NCBI RefSeq assembly: GCF_028475105.1 | Contig: NZ_CP116936.1 | Span: 1,984,001 to 2,048,000, forward strand | Length of the DNA stretch: 64,000 nt | Source of the DNA: Micromonospora sp. LH3U1 | Lineage (GTDB): Bacteria; Actinomycetota; Actinomycetes; Mycobacteriales; Micromonosporaceae | Direction of reading: 5' to 3' | In this document: positions 15,816 through 25,300 of the stretch, piece by piece | How positions within the stretch are numbered: position 1 is the first letter of the stretch | Layout of the letters: each line of letters begins with the position of its first letter | Program-made: the position numbers and the translations under genes | Notes under the pieces: model-generated | The model's input: the letters and a program-made list of their open reading frames with translations, nothing else | What the model was told of the DNA's origin: nothing | The model's database searches: none

Positions 15816-16688
15816 ATGAACACGGCAAGTGGAACCAAGACATGGATCATCACCGGGGCGAGCTCGGGCCTCGGCCTAGCGCTGACCGAGGCTGCTCTGC
15901 AGGGGGGCGAGCAGGTGCTCGGGACGGCGCGGCGAGTGGATCGGTTCGATGCGCTGAAAGCGCGCTATGGAGATCGATTGATCGCGGTCGAACACGACGT
16001 GCGAGACACCGAAGCGGCTGCCGGGGTCGTGCAGCGCGCGATCGACACCTTCGGGCGCATCGACGTGCTCGTCAACAACGCCGGTGCCGGCCAGGTCGGG
16101 GCTGCCGAAGAGGTCACCGATGGCGAGCTGCGGGACATGCTCGAACAGCACTTGTTGGGCCCGGCCGCCTACGTGCGAGCAGCGCTCCCGCACATGCGGG
16201 ACAACCGCTCGGGCGCGATCGTGCAGATGAGCAGCCAGGGCGGACGGATGTCATTCGCCGCTGTCGGCAGCTACTCGGCCGGCAAGTTCGCATTGGAGGG
16301 CTGGTCCGAAGCCCTCGCAAGTGAGGTCGCGCCGTTCGGTATCAGGGTGTTGATCGTGGAACCGAGCCGCTTCCGCACCGAGTTCAACGCATCCGGCGTG
16401 CTCCGCGCCGCGCGACAGCACGCGGCGTACGACGAGGTGATCGGTGCGGTGCGTGAGAACATGACCGGGGCCGACGGCATCCAGGAAGGCGACCCCGACA
16501 GCGCCGCCGCCGCGATCCGCGACGTGCTCGAAGCCGCGGATGCGCCACTGCGGCTGCCTCTCGGGGCGGAGGCGGTCAGCAACCTCACGCGCGTCTACCA
16601 GCGCGCGCTGGACGACCTCCAGCGATGGGCTGCGGTGAGCAGGTCAACGGACTTCCCCGGCATGCCCCCGGCCGTCCGTGCGTTCTAA
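15816..16688 (+). CDS. Short-chain dehydrogenase/reductase (MerR-linked)
   Basis: The 290-residue SDR has 'TWIITGASSGLGLALTEAAL' (TGxxxGxG), 'LVNNAGAGQVGAAEE' (NNAG), 'GAIVQMSSQGGRMSFAAVGS' and 'YSAGKFALEGWSEALA' (Ser and Tyr-x3-Lys), and a C-terminal extension typical of the larger SDRs that act on lipophilic substrates. ATG 15816 directly follows a MerR-type promoter and is probably leaderless. The MerR gene begins eleven bases after its stop, so the two are likely co-transcribed and the MerR protein would control the shared promoter. That regulator is truncated by an amber codon, so regulation may be lost. Confidence 0.92.
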   Translation: MNTASGTKTWIITGASSGLGLALTEAALQGGEQVLGTARRVDRFDALKARYGDRLIAVEHDVRDTEAAAGVVQRAIDTFGRIDVLVNNAGAGQVGAAEEVTDGELRDMLEQHLLGPAAYVRAALPHMRDNRSGAIVQMSSQGGRMSFAAVGSYSAGKFALEGWSEALASEVAPFGIRVLIVEPSRFRTEFNASGVLRAARQHAAYDEVIGAVRENMTGADGIQEGDPDSAAAAIRDVLEAADAPLRLPLGAEAVSNLTRVYQRALDDLQRWAAVSRSTDFPGMPPAVRAF

Positions 16689-16698
16689 CCGCCCTACC

Positions 16699-17181
16699 AT
16701 GTCACCCATGGCAACTGAAGCGCTGGTCAAACGCATCCTTACCACCGTCGACGATCCCTCCACGTCGGTGATCGATGCGGTCCACGGGCTTCTGGACAAC
16801 TCCACGATCGACGCGTCGGCGGCGCCGAAGAGCGTCGCCGAAGCCGCCGACTTCGTCGGCCTCTCCACGCACACCCTTCGCTACTACGAACAGCGAGGCC
16901 TCGTGCTCCCCGCCCGCAACTCCTCGGGCCACCGCGAGTACTCCACCGCCGACTTGCGACGCCTTGTCTTCCTCGCCCGGATGCGCCTGTCCGGGATGAC
17001 CATGCAGGATCTCAACCGCTACATCGGGCTCCTCGAGTAGGGCGCGAGCACCATCCCCGAACGGCGGCGAATAATGATCGAGCAGCGCGACCGCATCCGG
17101 CGATACCTGCGCGAACTCAGCCTCGCGCTGGAGACCACCGAGTACAAGCTCCGCGCCTACGACGGACACCCCGAGGACTGA
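16699..17181 (+). pseudogene. MerR-family regulator interrupted by an amber stop
   Basis: The N-terminal winged HTH is intact: 'KSVAEAADFVGLSTHTLRYY', 'EQRGLVLPARNSSGHREYST' and 'RRLVFLARMRLSGMTMQDLN'. After 'RYIGLLE' a TAG occurs at 17038-17040. Reading on in the same frame gives the expected C-terminal coiled-coil helix 'TIPERRRIMIEQRDRIRRYL', 'RELSLALETTEYKLRAYDGH', ending at TGA 17179-17181. A single substitution (from CAG or GAG) would explain the stop. Without the antiparallel dimer helix the product should not dimerise normally. An unusual N-terminal extension of about 45 residues precedes the HTH. Start ATG 16699 or 16708. Confidence 0.8.
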
Positions 17182-17391
17182 CGGCAGCACTTACCCCTGA
17201 CCGGCAGAACCCCCCGCGATCAGGTAGCTCGACGACTGACGGGCGGTCCGGGTGATTCAGGTCCGGCACGATCATGGCCTCGAAGCGGGCACGGTGCTGC
17301 AGCCCGACCCGCACTTAAGGCGTGTCTCAACGCTGGTCAGAGCCGCTCGGTGATGCCGTCCCCCAATGCAACAGAGCCGTTCTGGCGGACC

Positions 17392-18027
17392 TCAGGCGGC
17401 GGCCCGGCTCAGGGGCTGCTTCTGTTGGTAATGGCCCAGCTCGATCGCGGCACGCGTCAACTCGGCCTTGTTGCTGACGTTGAGCTTCGCGCGAATCCGC
17501 TTGGCGTACGTGTTGACGGTCGCCGGTGACAGCCCCATACGGGTGGCGATCTGCGCGTGCGTGAAGCCGGAGGCGATCAAGCGCAGCGTCTCGATCTCGC
17601 GTGGCGCCAGGCCACTCGGCTCCTCGCCACCGCCGCGGGCCAGCTCCTCCTGGAAGCGGCCGACCAGCCGGGGGCAGACGTAGAACCCGCCGCCCGCGAT
17701 GACGTGCAACGCCTCGCGGATGTCCCGCTGCTCGGTGCGGTGGCCAACGCAGCCGCGTGCTCCGGCGCGTACCGCTGTCAACAGGCCGGTGCGCCGCCAG
17801 CCGGCGCTGACCAGCGGCGAGCCCAGCGACGCGGCCAGGGAGATCTCCGCGGCGTCGGCGTACTCCGGCAGGTCCAGGACCACGACGTCGTATAGCCCAG
17901 CCATCTCCAGGAGCTCCTCGACCGTCGCGACGGCGGCGGTGACGCGCATGTCGGCGGCGTCGGACGCGAGCTTCTCCAGGCCGGCCAGGGAAACGGGCTG
18001 CTCCGACACGACGGCGACTTCGAACAC
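17392..18027 (-). CDS. Orphan LuxR-type response regulator with degenerate receiver
   Basis: This 211-residue protein pairs a receiver-like domain with a C-terminal GerE/LuxR HTH ('LAPREIETLRLIASGFTHAQ', 'IATRMGLSPATVNTYAKRIR'). The receiver keeps an Asp in 'YDVVVLDLPE' but has 'VVSEQPV' where the acidic metal-binding pair should be, and lacks the conserved Lys ('CVGHRTE'), so ordinary phosphorylation is doubtful. GTG 18027 has GGAG upstream with the same context as its paralog at 38398-39015. No histidine kinase is adjacent. It sits at the left edge of the type VII locus and its paralog beside EccD, so both probably regulate secretion genes. Confidence 0.85.
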   Translation of the reverse strand: MFEVAVVSEQPVSLAGLEKLASDAADMRVTAAVATVEELLEMAGLYDVVVLDLPEYADAAEISLAASLGSPLVSAGWRRTGLLTAVRAGARGCVGHRTEQRDIREALHVIAGGGFYVCPRLVGRFQEELARGGGEEPSGLAPREIETLRLIASGFTHAQIATRMGLSPATVNTYAKRIRAKLNVSNKAELTRAAIELGHYQQKQPLSRAAA

Positions 18028-18135
18028 CCCGGGCTCCTTCGACTCGGCTACGCCCGCGCTGTCGCGCGGCCGCCCTAAGACGGACGATGTCGGGTCGCGG
18101 TTCACGCCGGGGGCAGAAAAGTGCTGCCGAGCGGG

Positions 18136-18816
18136 TCAGTCCGTGGGCGGTGCGGAGTTGATGTCGGCCGCGGCGTAGATCTGGGCGGTGTTGTTGAGCT
18201 TGGCGACGTACTGGCCGACCAGCTCGAGCACGCCACCGACGCCCTGTAGCAGCTGGTACTGGTTGTACTGGATCTGCTCGGTCTGCTCGGGGTGCGGGTC
18301 CTTGACGCTCGCGTAGTACTCGTCCGGGCCGGGGGACCACGCGGCGTAGTGGTTGCCCCCGATGGGGTCACCGGCGTGCTTGGAGACCTGAGTGGCCGCA
18401 TAGCTCGGGGCGTAGAAGATCCAACTGGCCCGCTGCATGACGCTGTCGCGGAACTTCTCGAACTCGTCGATCTCGGTCTGCGTCAGCTTGAGGATTCTGT
18501 TCTCGGCGTCGTGGAGATCGCCGGTGCTGACCTGCCAGTCGCTGAGGTCAGGCTCGGGTACCGAGCCGTCGGCGGCCGGCAGCGGCGCGCCCTCCTCGGT
18601 GACGGGCTTGCCGTCGCTGTTGACCCATCCACCCTTACCGTCGGACTGCGGGATGTCGCGGCCGTACTGGTCGACCGGATTGCCTTCCGAGTCGACGTAG
18701 CCGCCCTTTCCGTCCGACTTCGGCGGCGTGAAGACGATCGAGGAGTCCTTGCCGTCGACGCTGCGGGCCTCCTGCCAGGTCTGCGTGAGATCGACGGGCA
18801 CGGCGTTGGTTTCCAT
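18136..18816 (-). CDS. Hypothetical T7SS-linked protein with GKGG repeats
   Basis: The 226-residue protein has no recognised enzyme motif. Residues about 30-75 contain two imperfect repeats, 'KSDGKGGYVDSEGNPVDQYG' and 'QSDGKGGWVNSDGKPVTEEG'. The C-terminal half is helical, with 'IDEFEKFRDSVMQRASWIFY' and 'LLQGVGGVLELVGQYVAKLN', like the two-helix ESX-type substrates but without a clear WxG turn. It is acidic and has no signal peptide. It is divergent from the WXG-type gene at 18941 and lies between it and a LuxR regulator, so it is a plausible secreted substrate or chaperone of the locus. Confidence 0.7.
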   Translation of the reverse strand: METNAVPVDLTQTWQEARSVDGKDSSIVFTPPKSDGKGGYVDSEGNPVDQYGRDIPQSDGKGGWVNSDGKPVTEEGAPLPAADGSVPEPDLSDWQVSTGDLHDAENRILKLTQTEIDEFEKFRDSVMQRASWIFYAPSYAATQVSKHAGDPIGGNHYAAWSPGPDEYYASVKDPHPEQTEQIQYNQYQLLQGVGGVLELVGQYVAKLNNTAQIYAAADINSAPPTD

Positions 18817-18940
18817 ACCGCACTGTTGCGCGCGGGTGCGGACAGGTTCAACGTCCCTGAAGTGGGGCCTCGAAGACTGGCCGCATGCGCGGCTAGCGTC
18901 TCGGCGACGGGGTGGACCAGGACGCAGCAGGGGTGACGAG

Positions 18941-19429
18941 TTGGCCGATTACAACCTGACGTCGACCGAGATCAACGTGTCACCGCAGACGATGCACCGG
19001 TACGCCGCGCAGCACATGAAGGTCGTCATGACCAACCTCGTCGAGCACTGGGACGCCGTCGGCAAGACCTGGGAGAGCCTCAAGCTCGGCTGGATCGGCG
19101 ACAGCGCCGAGGCCGCTGACGAGTTCAACGCCCGGCTCAAGGACATCCAGGAGCGGCTGTTCGGCGTGCCGAGCGCCGACGGGCAGACCGTCGAGACGCC
19201 GGGCCTGCTCGACAAGGTGCGCTCCGGGGTCGTCGTCGCAGCGGCGAACTACAACAACGCCGAGCACTCCGTCACCGACATGTGGGACGCCTTCTGCGCC
19301 CAGATGCGGCAGGAGGCTGAAAGCACTGGTGAGAGCGCGCCGCCGCCGAGCGAGGACACCACCCTCGACCCGATCAAGGCGGACTACTCCGCCAACCCCT
19401 ACCCGTGGCACAAGCCGGAGCAGAGCTGA
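18941..19429 (+). CDS. WXG100-superfamily protein (162 aa)
   Basis: The protein is predicted as a helix-turn-helix: first helix 'TMHRYAAQHMKVVMTNLVEH', a WIG turn (Trp51-Ile-Gly53 in 'KLGWIGDSAEAADEF'), and second helix 'RLKDIQERLFGVPSAD', followed by a long second half with an acidic, Pro-rich tail. It is longer than canonical 100-residue members. TTG 18941 is chosen because AGGGG lies upstream at good spacing and the conserved part starts there; the frame is open further up. It ends three bases before the GTG of the CpnT-like giant, so they are translationally coupled and it probably acts as that protein's partner for secretion. Confidence 0.8.
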   Translation: MADYNLTSTEINVSPQTMHRYAAQHMKVVMTNLVEHWDAVGKTWESLKLGWIGDSAEAADEFNARLKDIQERLFGVPSADGQTVETPGLLDKVRSGVVVAAANYNNAEHSVTDMWDAFCAQMRQEAESTGESAPPPSEDTTLDPIKADYSANPYPWHKPEQS

Positions 19430-19432
19430 TCC

Positions 19433-22351
19433 GTGGGCGATTCGAAGGACGGACGTCCGGATCCCGCGGCGCTGCGCCAGCTCGCCAAGGACTGGCGGGC
19501 GGAGGGCGACTGTCTGGAAACCCTCGGCGACAACGTGCTGGCCGCCTACAACGACGTCAAGTGGACCGGGTTCGCCAGCCTGTCCGCGGACATCGCGACG
19601 AACATCGTCGACGTCAAGCTGCGCAAGATGAAGGAGGCGGCACACGAGTTCGCGAAGTTCCTCGACGAGTACGCGGACAAGGTTCAGGAGCAGATCGACA
19701 AGGAGAAGGCCCGTACGATCATCGAGATCGTGCTGGCCATTCTGGGCATCCTGACCATGGGTCTCGGCGCTGTCCTCGGCCCCATGCTCGCGGCCCTCGG
19801 CCGCCTGCTGGCCGGCCTGCTCTCCGCCATGAGCCAGGTCCTCGGCAAGATCGTCACCGCGGTCATCGACGTCGCCATCGGCATGCTTGTCTGGGGCTCG
19901 CTGCAGGTCGCCATGGAGTTCGGCACGACGGCAGTGGTCTCCAGCATCATGGGCGTGCCCGCCGAGTACACCGCCAGCATCGCGATCAGCACCGTCATCG
20001 CCGGTGTCATGGGCGGTCTCTTCTCCATCCGGGGCGTCAACAACGTGCCGGTCAAGGGCCCGGGCGCCGGCGCCAAGCCCGGTCCGATCCCCAATCCCGC
20101 ACCCACACCCAAGGGCGGCTCCAGCACCGACGTGTCCACGAACGGCACGCTGGTCACCGGGCCGAAGCCGTACCCGAACACCACCGTGGACAGCACCGCG
20201 GTGAGCATCGACGGGGTTGGCGCGAGCGCTACCAACATCGCCCCGCCGGTCATCCCCGGCGCCGGCCGCGGCGCCCCCGTCACCGGCGTGGGGGACCAGC
20301 GGGTCCACTCCGGCGCAGGTTCGGTGGGCAGCGCCGGGCGTACGGTCGAGCACGCCAACCCGCAGGCCGCCCCCCGCACCGGAGAGACCATCACCACCCC
20401 GGCGACGCCGATGCCGCAGACCACCGCCGCCGCGCCCGGTGGCGCCACCACCGGCAAGGCCATCAGCGCGCCACCCGGTCCGGGGAAGGCCGGCACCTTC
20501 GAGGTGCAGACCGCCCCTCCCGGCACCGTCGCAAGTCGGCCGCCCACGGTGTCGGGAGCCGACACCCCGCCAGTTGCCAACCTCGATCGCGGCGCCAACC
20601 TGGACCGGGTGCCGCCGCGGGTCTCCACTGGTGGCGAGGTCCCCCCGGTCGCGTCGGCGGGCGGCCGCGGCAGCATGGACCTGGGGCAGGTCTCGCCGCT
20701 CACGCCCGTGCCGTCCCGTCCCGGCAGTGTCGACCTCACCATCTCCGGGCACGGCGACCTGACCGCGACGCCGCAGCCGAAGACGAGCTTCGCGGGCGCC
20801 GACGTCGCCGCCTCGTCAGTCGACACGCACGGGCCGGGCCGTACTGTCACGCCGGACAACCGCGCGGCGGCCATCGCGGGCGGCCGGGATGCGGTGACCG
20901 ACGTGCCCGCCACGTCCACCGGCGGGAACGTCGTCAACCCGGCCACCGGCCGCCCGGGTGCCTCCGACACGACCCTCACCTCGCCGCATCTGTCCGAGAA
21001 CGTGCCCGCGGGCACGGCCCCCGGCCCGGCGCGGTCAACGCCACGCCGCCCACGGTGCCGGAGCACGAGGCGGCTGCCGGCGCGCATGCGGCGCGCGGCG
21101 GGTCGACTGCCGAAGGGGCGACAACCGGGCAGGGCCGCGGACTGCACTACACGGCGACGAGCGGCCCGCGGCTGTGCCGCACGGCGTCAACCTGCCGCCC
21201 GCGATGCGCCCCGGTGCGCTCCCGGACCTGCCCGCCGGCACCCACTTCACCGCGCCGCCCGCGCGCGTGGTCGGTGCCGAGCATCTGCCGTCGGCCACGC
21301 CGGGCCGGTTCCCGGACGCCCCCGCGCACGATCCCGGTCGCGGCCCGGCCCCGGTCCGCGATGCGGTGTCGTCGACGCCCGGCAACACCACGGGCATGAA
21401 CGCCGGGCACGCGACCGCGCCACCGCGCGAGGCCGGCACCTTCGCACCCGGCACCGCGCGGGCCGGCGAGGTCGTTCCGGCCCGCGACATTCCCGCCGGC
21501 ACCGATGCGCCGCGGCCGGCGGATGCCTCCGCCACCCCGCGCAGCAGCACGGACCTGACGTCGACCGCGGCATCGCCGCGCACGGGCAGCCCGCAACGCG
21601 CCACCGACGTCGGCCTGTCCACGGTGCGGCCCGTCGACTCCGGTCCGGACGCCAGCGCGGCGCGTCCGGCCGATGCCAGGACGCCGACCGGACGCGCCGG
21701 CTCCGGCCCGCACGTCAGCGCGCCCCGACCGGCCGACGTCGAGGCGTCGACCGGGCGCCCGGTCGAGCCGTCGTCGCGGCCCGGCACGGCCGAGGTTCCG
21801 ACCGGGAAACCGCCCCGTCGGTCGGTGGCGGAGCCCCCGGTGTCGGAGTCGTCGGCGACGGCGCGGGTCGATGCCGGGCAGGGCAAGTCGTTGGAGGAGC
21901 GGTTCGAGGCGTTGGGTGGTCCTGGGTCGAAGGGGTCGAAGGGTTCGGATTCGGCGTCGATCAGTGGGTTGGAGCAGCGTTTGGAGGCGTTGGGTGCTGG
22001 CCGGTTCCCGGACGTCCCGGCGCATGGCCCGGGTGCCGGGCAGGGCAAGTCGTTGGAGGAGCGGTTCGAGGCGTTGGGTGGTCCTGGGTCGAAGGGGTCG
22101 AAGGGTTCGGATTCGGCGTCGATCAGTGGGTTGGAGCAGCGTTTGGAGGCGCTGGGTGCTGGCCGGTTCCCGGACGTCCCGGCGCATGGCCCGGGTGCCG
22201 GGCAGGGCAAGTCGTTGGAGGAGCGGTTCGAGGCGTTGGGTGGTCCTGGGTCGAAGGGGTCGAAGGATTCGGATTCGGCGTCGATCAGTGGGTTGGAGCA
22301 GCGCTTGGAGGCGCTGGGCGCCGGCCGGACCGCGGACCTCCGGGCGGATGA
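19433..22351 (+). CDS. N-terminal part of CpnT-like WXG100-domain giant protein
   Basis: From GTG 19433 the first 200 residues resemble the N-terminal domain of CpnT-like proteins: a WTG turn (Trp44), helix 'IVDVKLRKMKEAAHEFAKFL', then hydrophobic segments at about 95-130, 140-165 and 180-198. Residues 200-530 are a Pro/Gly/Thr-rich linker. Meaningful sequence stops near 21030 ('SENVPAGTAPGP'); beyond it this frame reads Arg-rich noise to a stop at 22349-22351. The sense continues in another frame to 21163 and then in a third to 28382. With two one-base repairs the product would be about 2,980 residues. It is translationally coupled to the WXG gene upstream. Confidence 0.75.
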   Translation: MGDSKDGRPDPAALRQLAKDWRAEGDCLETLGDNVLAAYNDVKWTGFASLSADIATNIVDVKLRKMKEAAHEFAKFLDEYADKVQEQIDKEKARTIIEIVLAILGILTMGLGAVLGPMLAALGRLLAGLLSAMSQVLGKIVTAVIDVAIGMLVWGSLQVAMEFGTTAVVSSIMGVPAEYTASIAISTVIAGVMGGLFSIRGVNNVPVKGPGAGAKPGPIPNPAPTPKGGSSTDVSTNGTLVTGPKPYPNTTVDSTAVSIDGVGASATNIAPPVIPGAGRGAPVTGVGDQRVHSGAGSVGSAGRTVEHANPQAAPRTGETITTPATPMPQTTAAAPGGATTGKAISAPPGPGKAGTFEVQTAPPGTVASRPPTVSGADTPPVANLDRGANLDRVPPRVSTGGEVPPVASAGGRGSMDLGQVSPLTPVPSRPGSVDLTISGHGDLTATPQPKTSFAGADVAASSVDTHGPGRTVTPDNRAAAIAGGRDAVTDVPATSTGGNVVNPATGRPGASDTTLTSPHLSENVPAGTAPGPARSTPRRPRCRSTRRLPARMRRAAGRLPKGRQPGRAADCTTRRRAARGCAARRQPAARDAPRCAPGPARRHPLHRAARARGRCRASAVGHAGPVPGRPRARSRSRPGPGPRCGVVDARQHHGHERRARDRATARGRHLRTRHRAGRRGRSGPRHSRRHRCAAAGGCLRHPAQQHGPDVDRGIAAHGQPATRHRRRPVHGAARRLRSGRQRGASGRCQDADRTRRLRPARQRAPTGRRRGVDRAPGRAVVAARHGRGSDRETAPSVGGGAPGVGVVGDGAGRCRAGQVVGGAVRGVGWSWVEGVEGFGFGVDQWVGAAFGGVGCWPVPGRPGAWPGCRAGQVVGGAVRGVGWSWVEGVEGFGFGVDQWVGAAFGGAGCWPVPGRPGAWPGCRAGQVVGGAVRGVGWSWVEGVEGFGFGVDQWVGAALGGAGRRPDRGPPGG
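21027..21167 (+). other. Two frameshifts inside the CpnT-like giant gene
   Basis: Sense protein moves from frame 2 ('VPAGTAPGP') to frame 1 near 21027-21040 ('AVNATPPTVPEHEAAAG'), then from frame 1 ('LHYTATSGP') to frame 3 near 21160-21167 ('AVPHGVNLPPAMRPG'). Each is explained by one missing base in a G/C run. Either two local sequencing errors or real mutations are possible. Confidence 0.75.
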
Positions 22352-25300
22352 CCCCGGTCCCGCGCCGGGCAGCGATGGCCGGAGTTCGATGTCGACGCCG
22401 GACGCGTTGACTGCGTTGCGAAGCGAGGAGCTCCAGGTCCCGAAGACCGCGCCGAAGGACGCCGAGCTGCCGGAGTTCCCGGCTGTGCCGACCGGCACGG
22501 AAAGGCACCGAGAGCTCGTCGAAGACTTCGGCAAAGCGGCCGGGTTGCCGCGGCAGGAGATCGACGAGCTGCTGACGAACCTGGATGCCAGGTACGGCGA
22601 CAGGGTGCTGAGCAAGGGCACCGATGAGGCCGCGACCCGTGAGCTGATCAAGGACATCGGCGTACGGGCGGGGATGGACCCGAGCGTGGCCCGCGGCTTC
22701 GCCGAGCGTGCGACATCACCGAACACCGCCACCGCGCAGGTGTCCCGCGCCGAGTTCCGAGCCGAGATCAGGGCGTTCGCGGATGACAACCGGATGATCG
22801 AACGTCTGGTCAACATGCGTGTCGGACGGGCCGAGGACGTCGGCGTCACGATGACGCAGGGCATCCGTAAGGAGCTGACCCAGGCACTGCGGGCCGGCGA
22901 CGACGCGACATCAGCCAAGATCACCGGTGACCTCGACCGCGCCGTCGAGGCCCGCACAACCATGGCGGAGGCGACGCGCGACAAGTCCGTGGCGGACCTG
23001 GAGGGCCGGGTGAAGGAGCTCACTCAGTGGCGCGCGGACCGGGAGGCCATCGCCGCCTCGGACGCCGCCGCGGAGAAGGCCGCCCAACAGAAATTCACCC
23101 AGGACTTCCGCGAGGGACCGCTCGCCGAACTCAAGTATCGTGTCGGCGCCGCGGATGGCGCGAGCCCGGCGAAGGCCATGAACCTCCGCTCGCCTGCGGA
23201 GCCGACCCGGGTCGAACCGCCGGTGCGGCAGCGACACGACGACATCGTGGCCTCCGAAAAGGAGTGGTCGCAGTACCAGCGGGACCCGCAGGGCGGTGAA
23301 CCGGAGCTCCAGCTCGAGACGCCACCGCATCAGCGGGAGTTCGACGAGCTGCTGGCCTCGGCCGATGACCTCGGTGCCAAGGCCGGGCTGTCGCCCGCTG
23401 AGATCACCCAGATCCGCGCGGACATTCAGGCGCGCTACCGCGAAACCCTTTCGCTGGACGAGGCGAAGCGGACGCTGCTGGAGAACACCGCCGTACGGGC
23501 GGGAATGGACCCGGATCGTGCGGCGACGCTCGCCGCGCGCGACATCGACGGTGGCATCAGTGGTCGCCACGCGCGGCAGGTCTACGGCGACGAACTGGCG
23601 AAGCTGGCGAACGGCAACCACCTCATCGACCGCTATGTGCGGCTGCTCGACGACGACTTCCGGCGCTTCGGGCTGCCGTTCGACGACGCGGCGCGGGAGC
23701 GACTGACGCTCGGGTTGCGGCAGGGGGACGAGGCCGGGGTCAGGGAGGTCACCGACCCGCTGGACGAAGCGCGGACCGTCGCGGACCAGCGTGCGACCCG
23801 GATCCGGGACCAGGAGCAAGAGGATCTCCAAGGGCGGCTCGAGGCGCTGGGGAAGCCCAGCGAGCGGCCCGCAACGGCGGCGAAGGTCGAACCGGTGGAG
23901 CCCACGACGACGTCTGCGGCGACCCGTACGCCTGAAGAACTCGAGGCCCTGGCTACCGTGCAGGAGGCGTTCCGCCGGGACGTGCTGCCCGAGCTGCACG
24001 CCGGCACCACGCTCAAGCCCTCGCCCGGTCCGCGGTCCGAGCCGTCCGTCTCGGACCGCATGGGCCGCACCGACGAGATCACAGACCCGGAGATCCGGGC
24101 GCGGGACGAGGAGCAGCAGCGGCAGGTGCAAGAGTTGACGCCGCCGGCAGACGTGTCCGAGCTTCCGGTGCTGCCCACGGTGCCGAACAACGTTGAGAGG
24201 CTCGACTCGCTGCGAACCTTCGGCAAAGGGCTGGCCGAGGACGCGGGGCTCGACGACGCCGCCACCACGCAGCTGCTGAGAAACATCGAGGACCGGTGGG
24301 GCTCGTCGGTCCTGGACGACACCAGCGCCGCCGCGGCGCGCAGGACGCTGGTCGAGGAGATGTACGGCCGCTACGACCTCACACCGAACAAGGTGCGCAC
24401 CCAGGACCTCGTCGGCGGTGACGCCGAGCTGCGTGAGCTGGCTCGGGCGGGCTTCCGCGCCGAGCTCAGGTCGGAGCAGGAGACGAAGAGCCTGGGCGAC
24501 CGGCTCGCCGACCTCACGATGCCGAACGGCTACAACCTCGCCGATGACTTCGTGAACAGCGCCCGGGCCAGGCTGGCGGAGGCGTACCGCTCGGGCGACC
24601 CGGACGCGGCCGGCCAGGTGCACCTGGACATCGCGGAGAAGATTTCTGAAATCACGGCGAAGCAGCACGCCGACGAACTGGCTGCGCGGGCGATCCAGCA
24701 GACCGAGGTGAACCGGGGCGCCTTCGGCAAGGTGATGGACGACCTCACCGCACGGATGAACGCGGAGGACGTCAAGCCGCTGCCCGGCAAGCAGACCCGG
24801 CCCGAGAGCATCCTGCCGGAGGGGCCGGACGACGGCCTCCTCATGGCGAAGCCGCAGCCTCGCGACCCGAACACCACGCCGGCGACCGCGAGTCGTGCTG
24901 ACGTGCCTGATGATCCGCCGCGGCGCGGGACGGATTCACCGACGCCGGTCGAGCAGGCCGAGAAGAACATTGAGGACCGGAACCTCGCTGCCGCCGCGGC
25001 TGAGCGCGACCTGCACGCGGCCGGCCTCGACCCGGACAGCCGATTCCGGGCCGGGGTGGCTGAGTTCCGTACGGCCAATCCTGAGGCGCGCTTCGACGTG
25101 GACGCCGTCCGAGCCGAATATGACGCCCGCATCGTCGATGCCTGGCGCGACAAGCCGGAGGCCGACTCGTGGCGCCCTCACGTCGCCGCGGTGGCAGCCG
25201 CTCTGCCGCAGATCATCGCGCAGGCCGTCAACGGGGGCGTGCCGACCGCGACCGTCGACGTGGACGAGCCGGTCGTGACTGTCGCCGACGCGGAGTTCTC

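Noticed and set aside
21027-21167. Programmed ribosomal frameshifting in the giant gene
   Set aside because: No slippery heptamer or downstream structure is apparent, and two successive shifts would be needed; indels are simpler.
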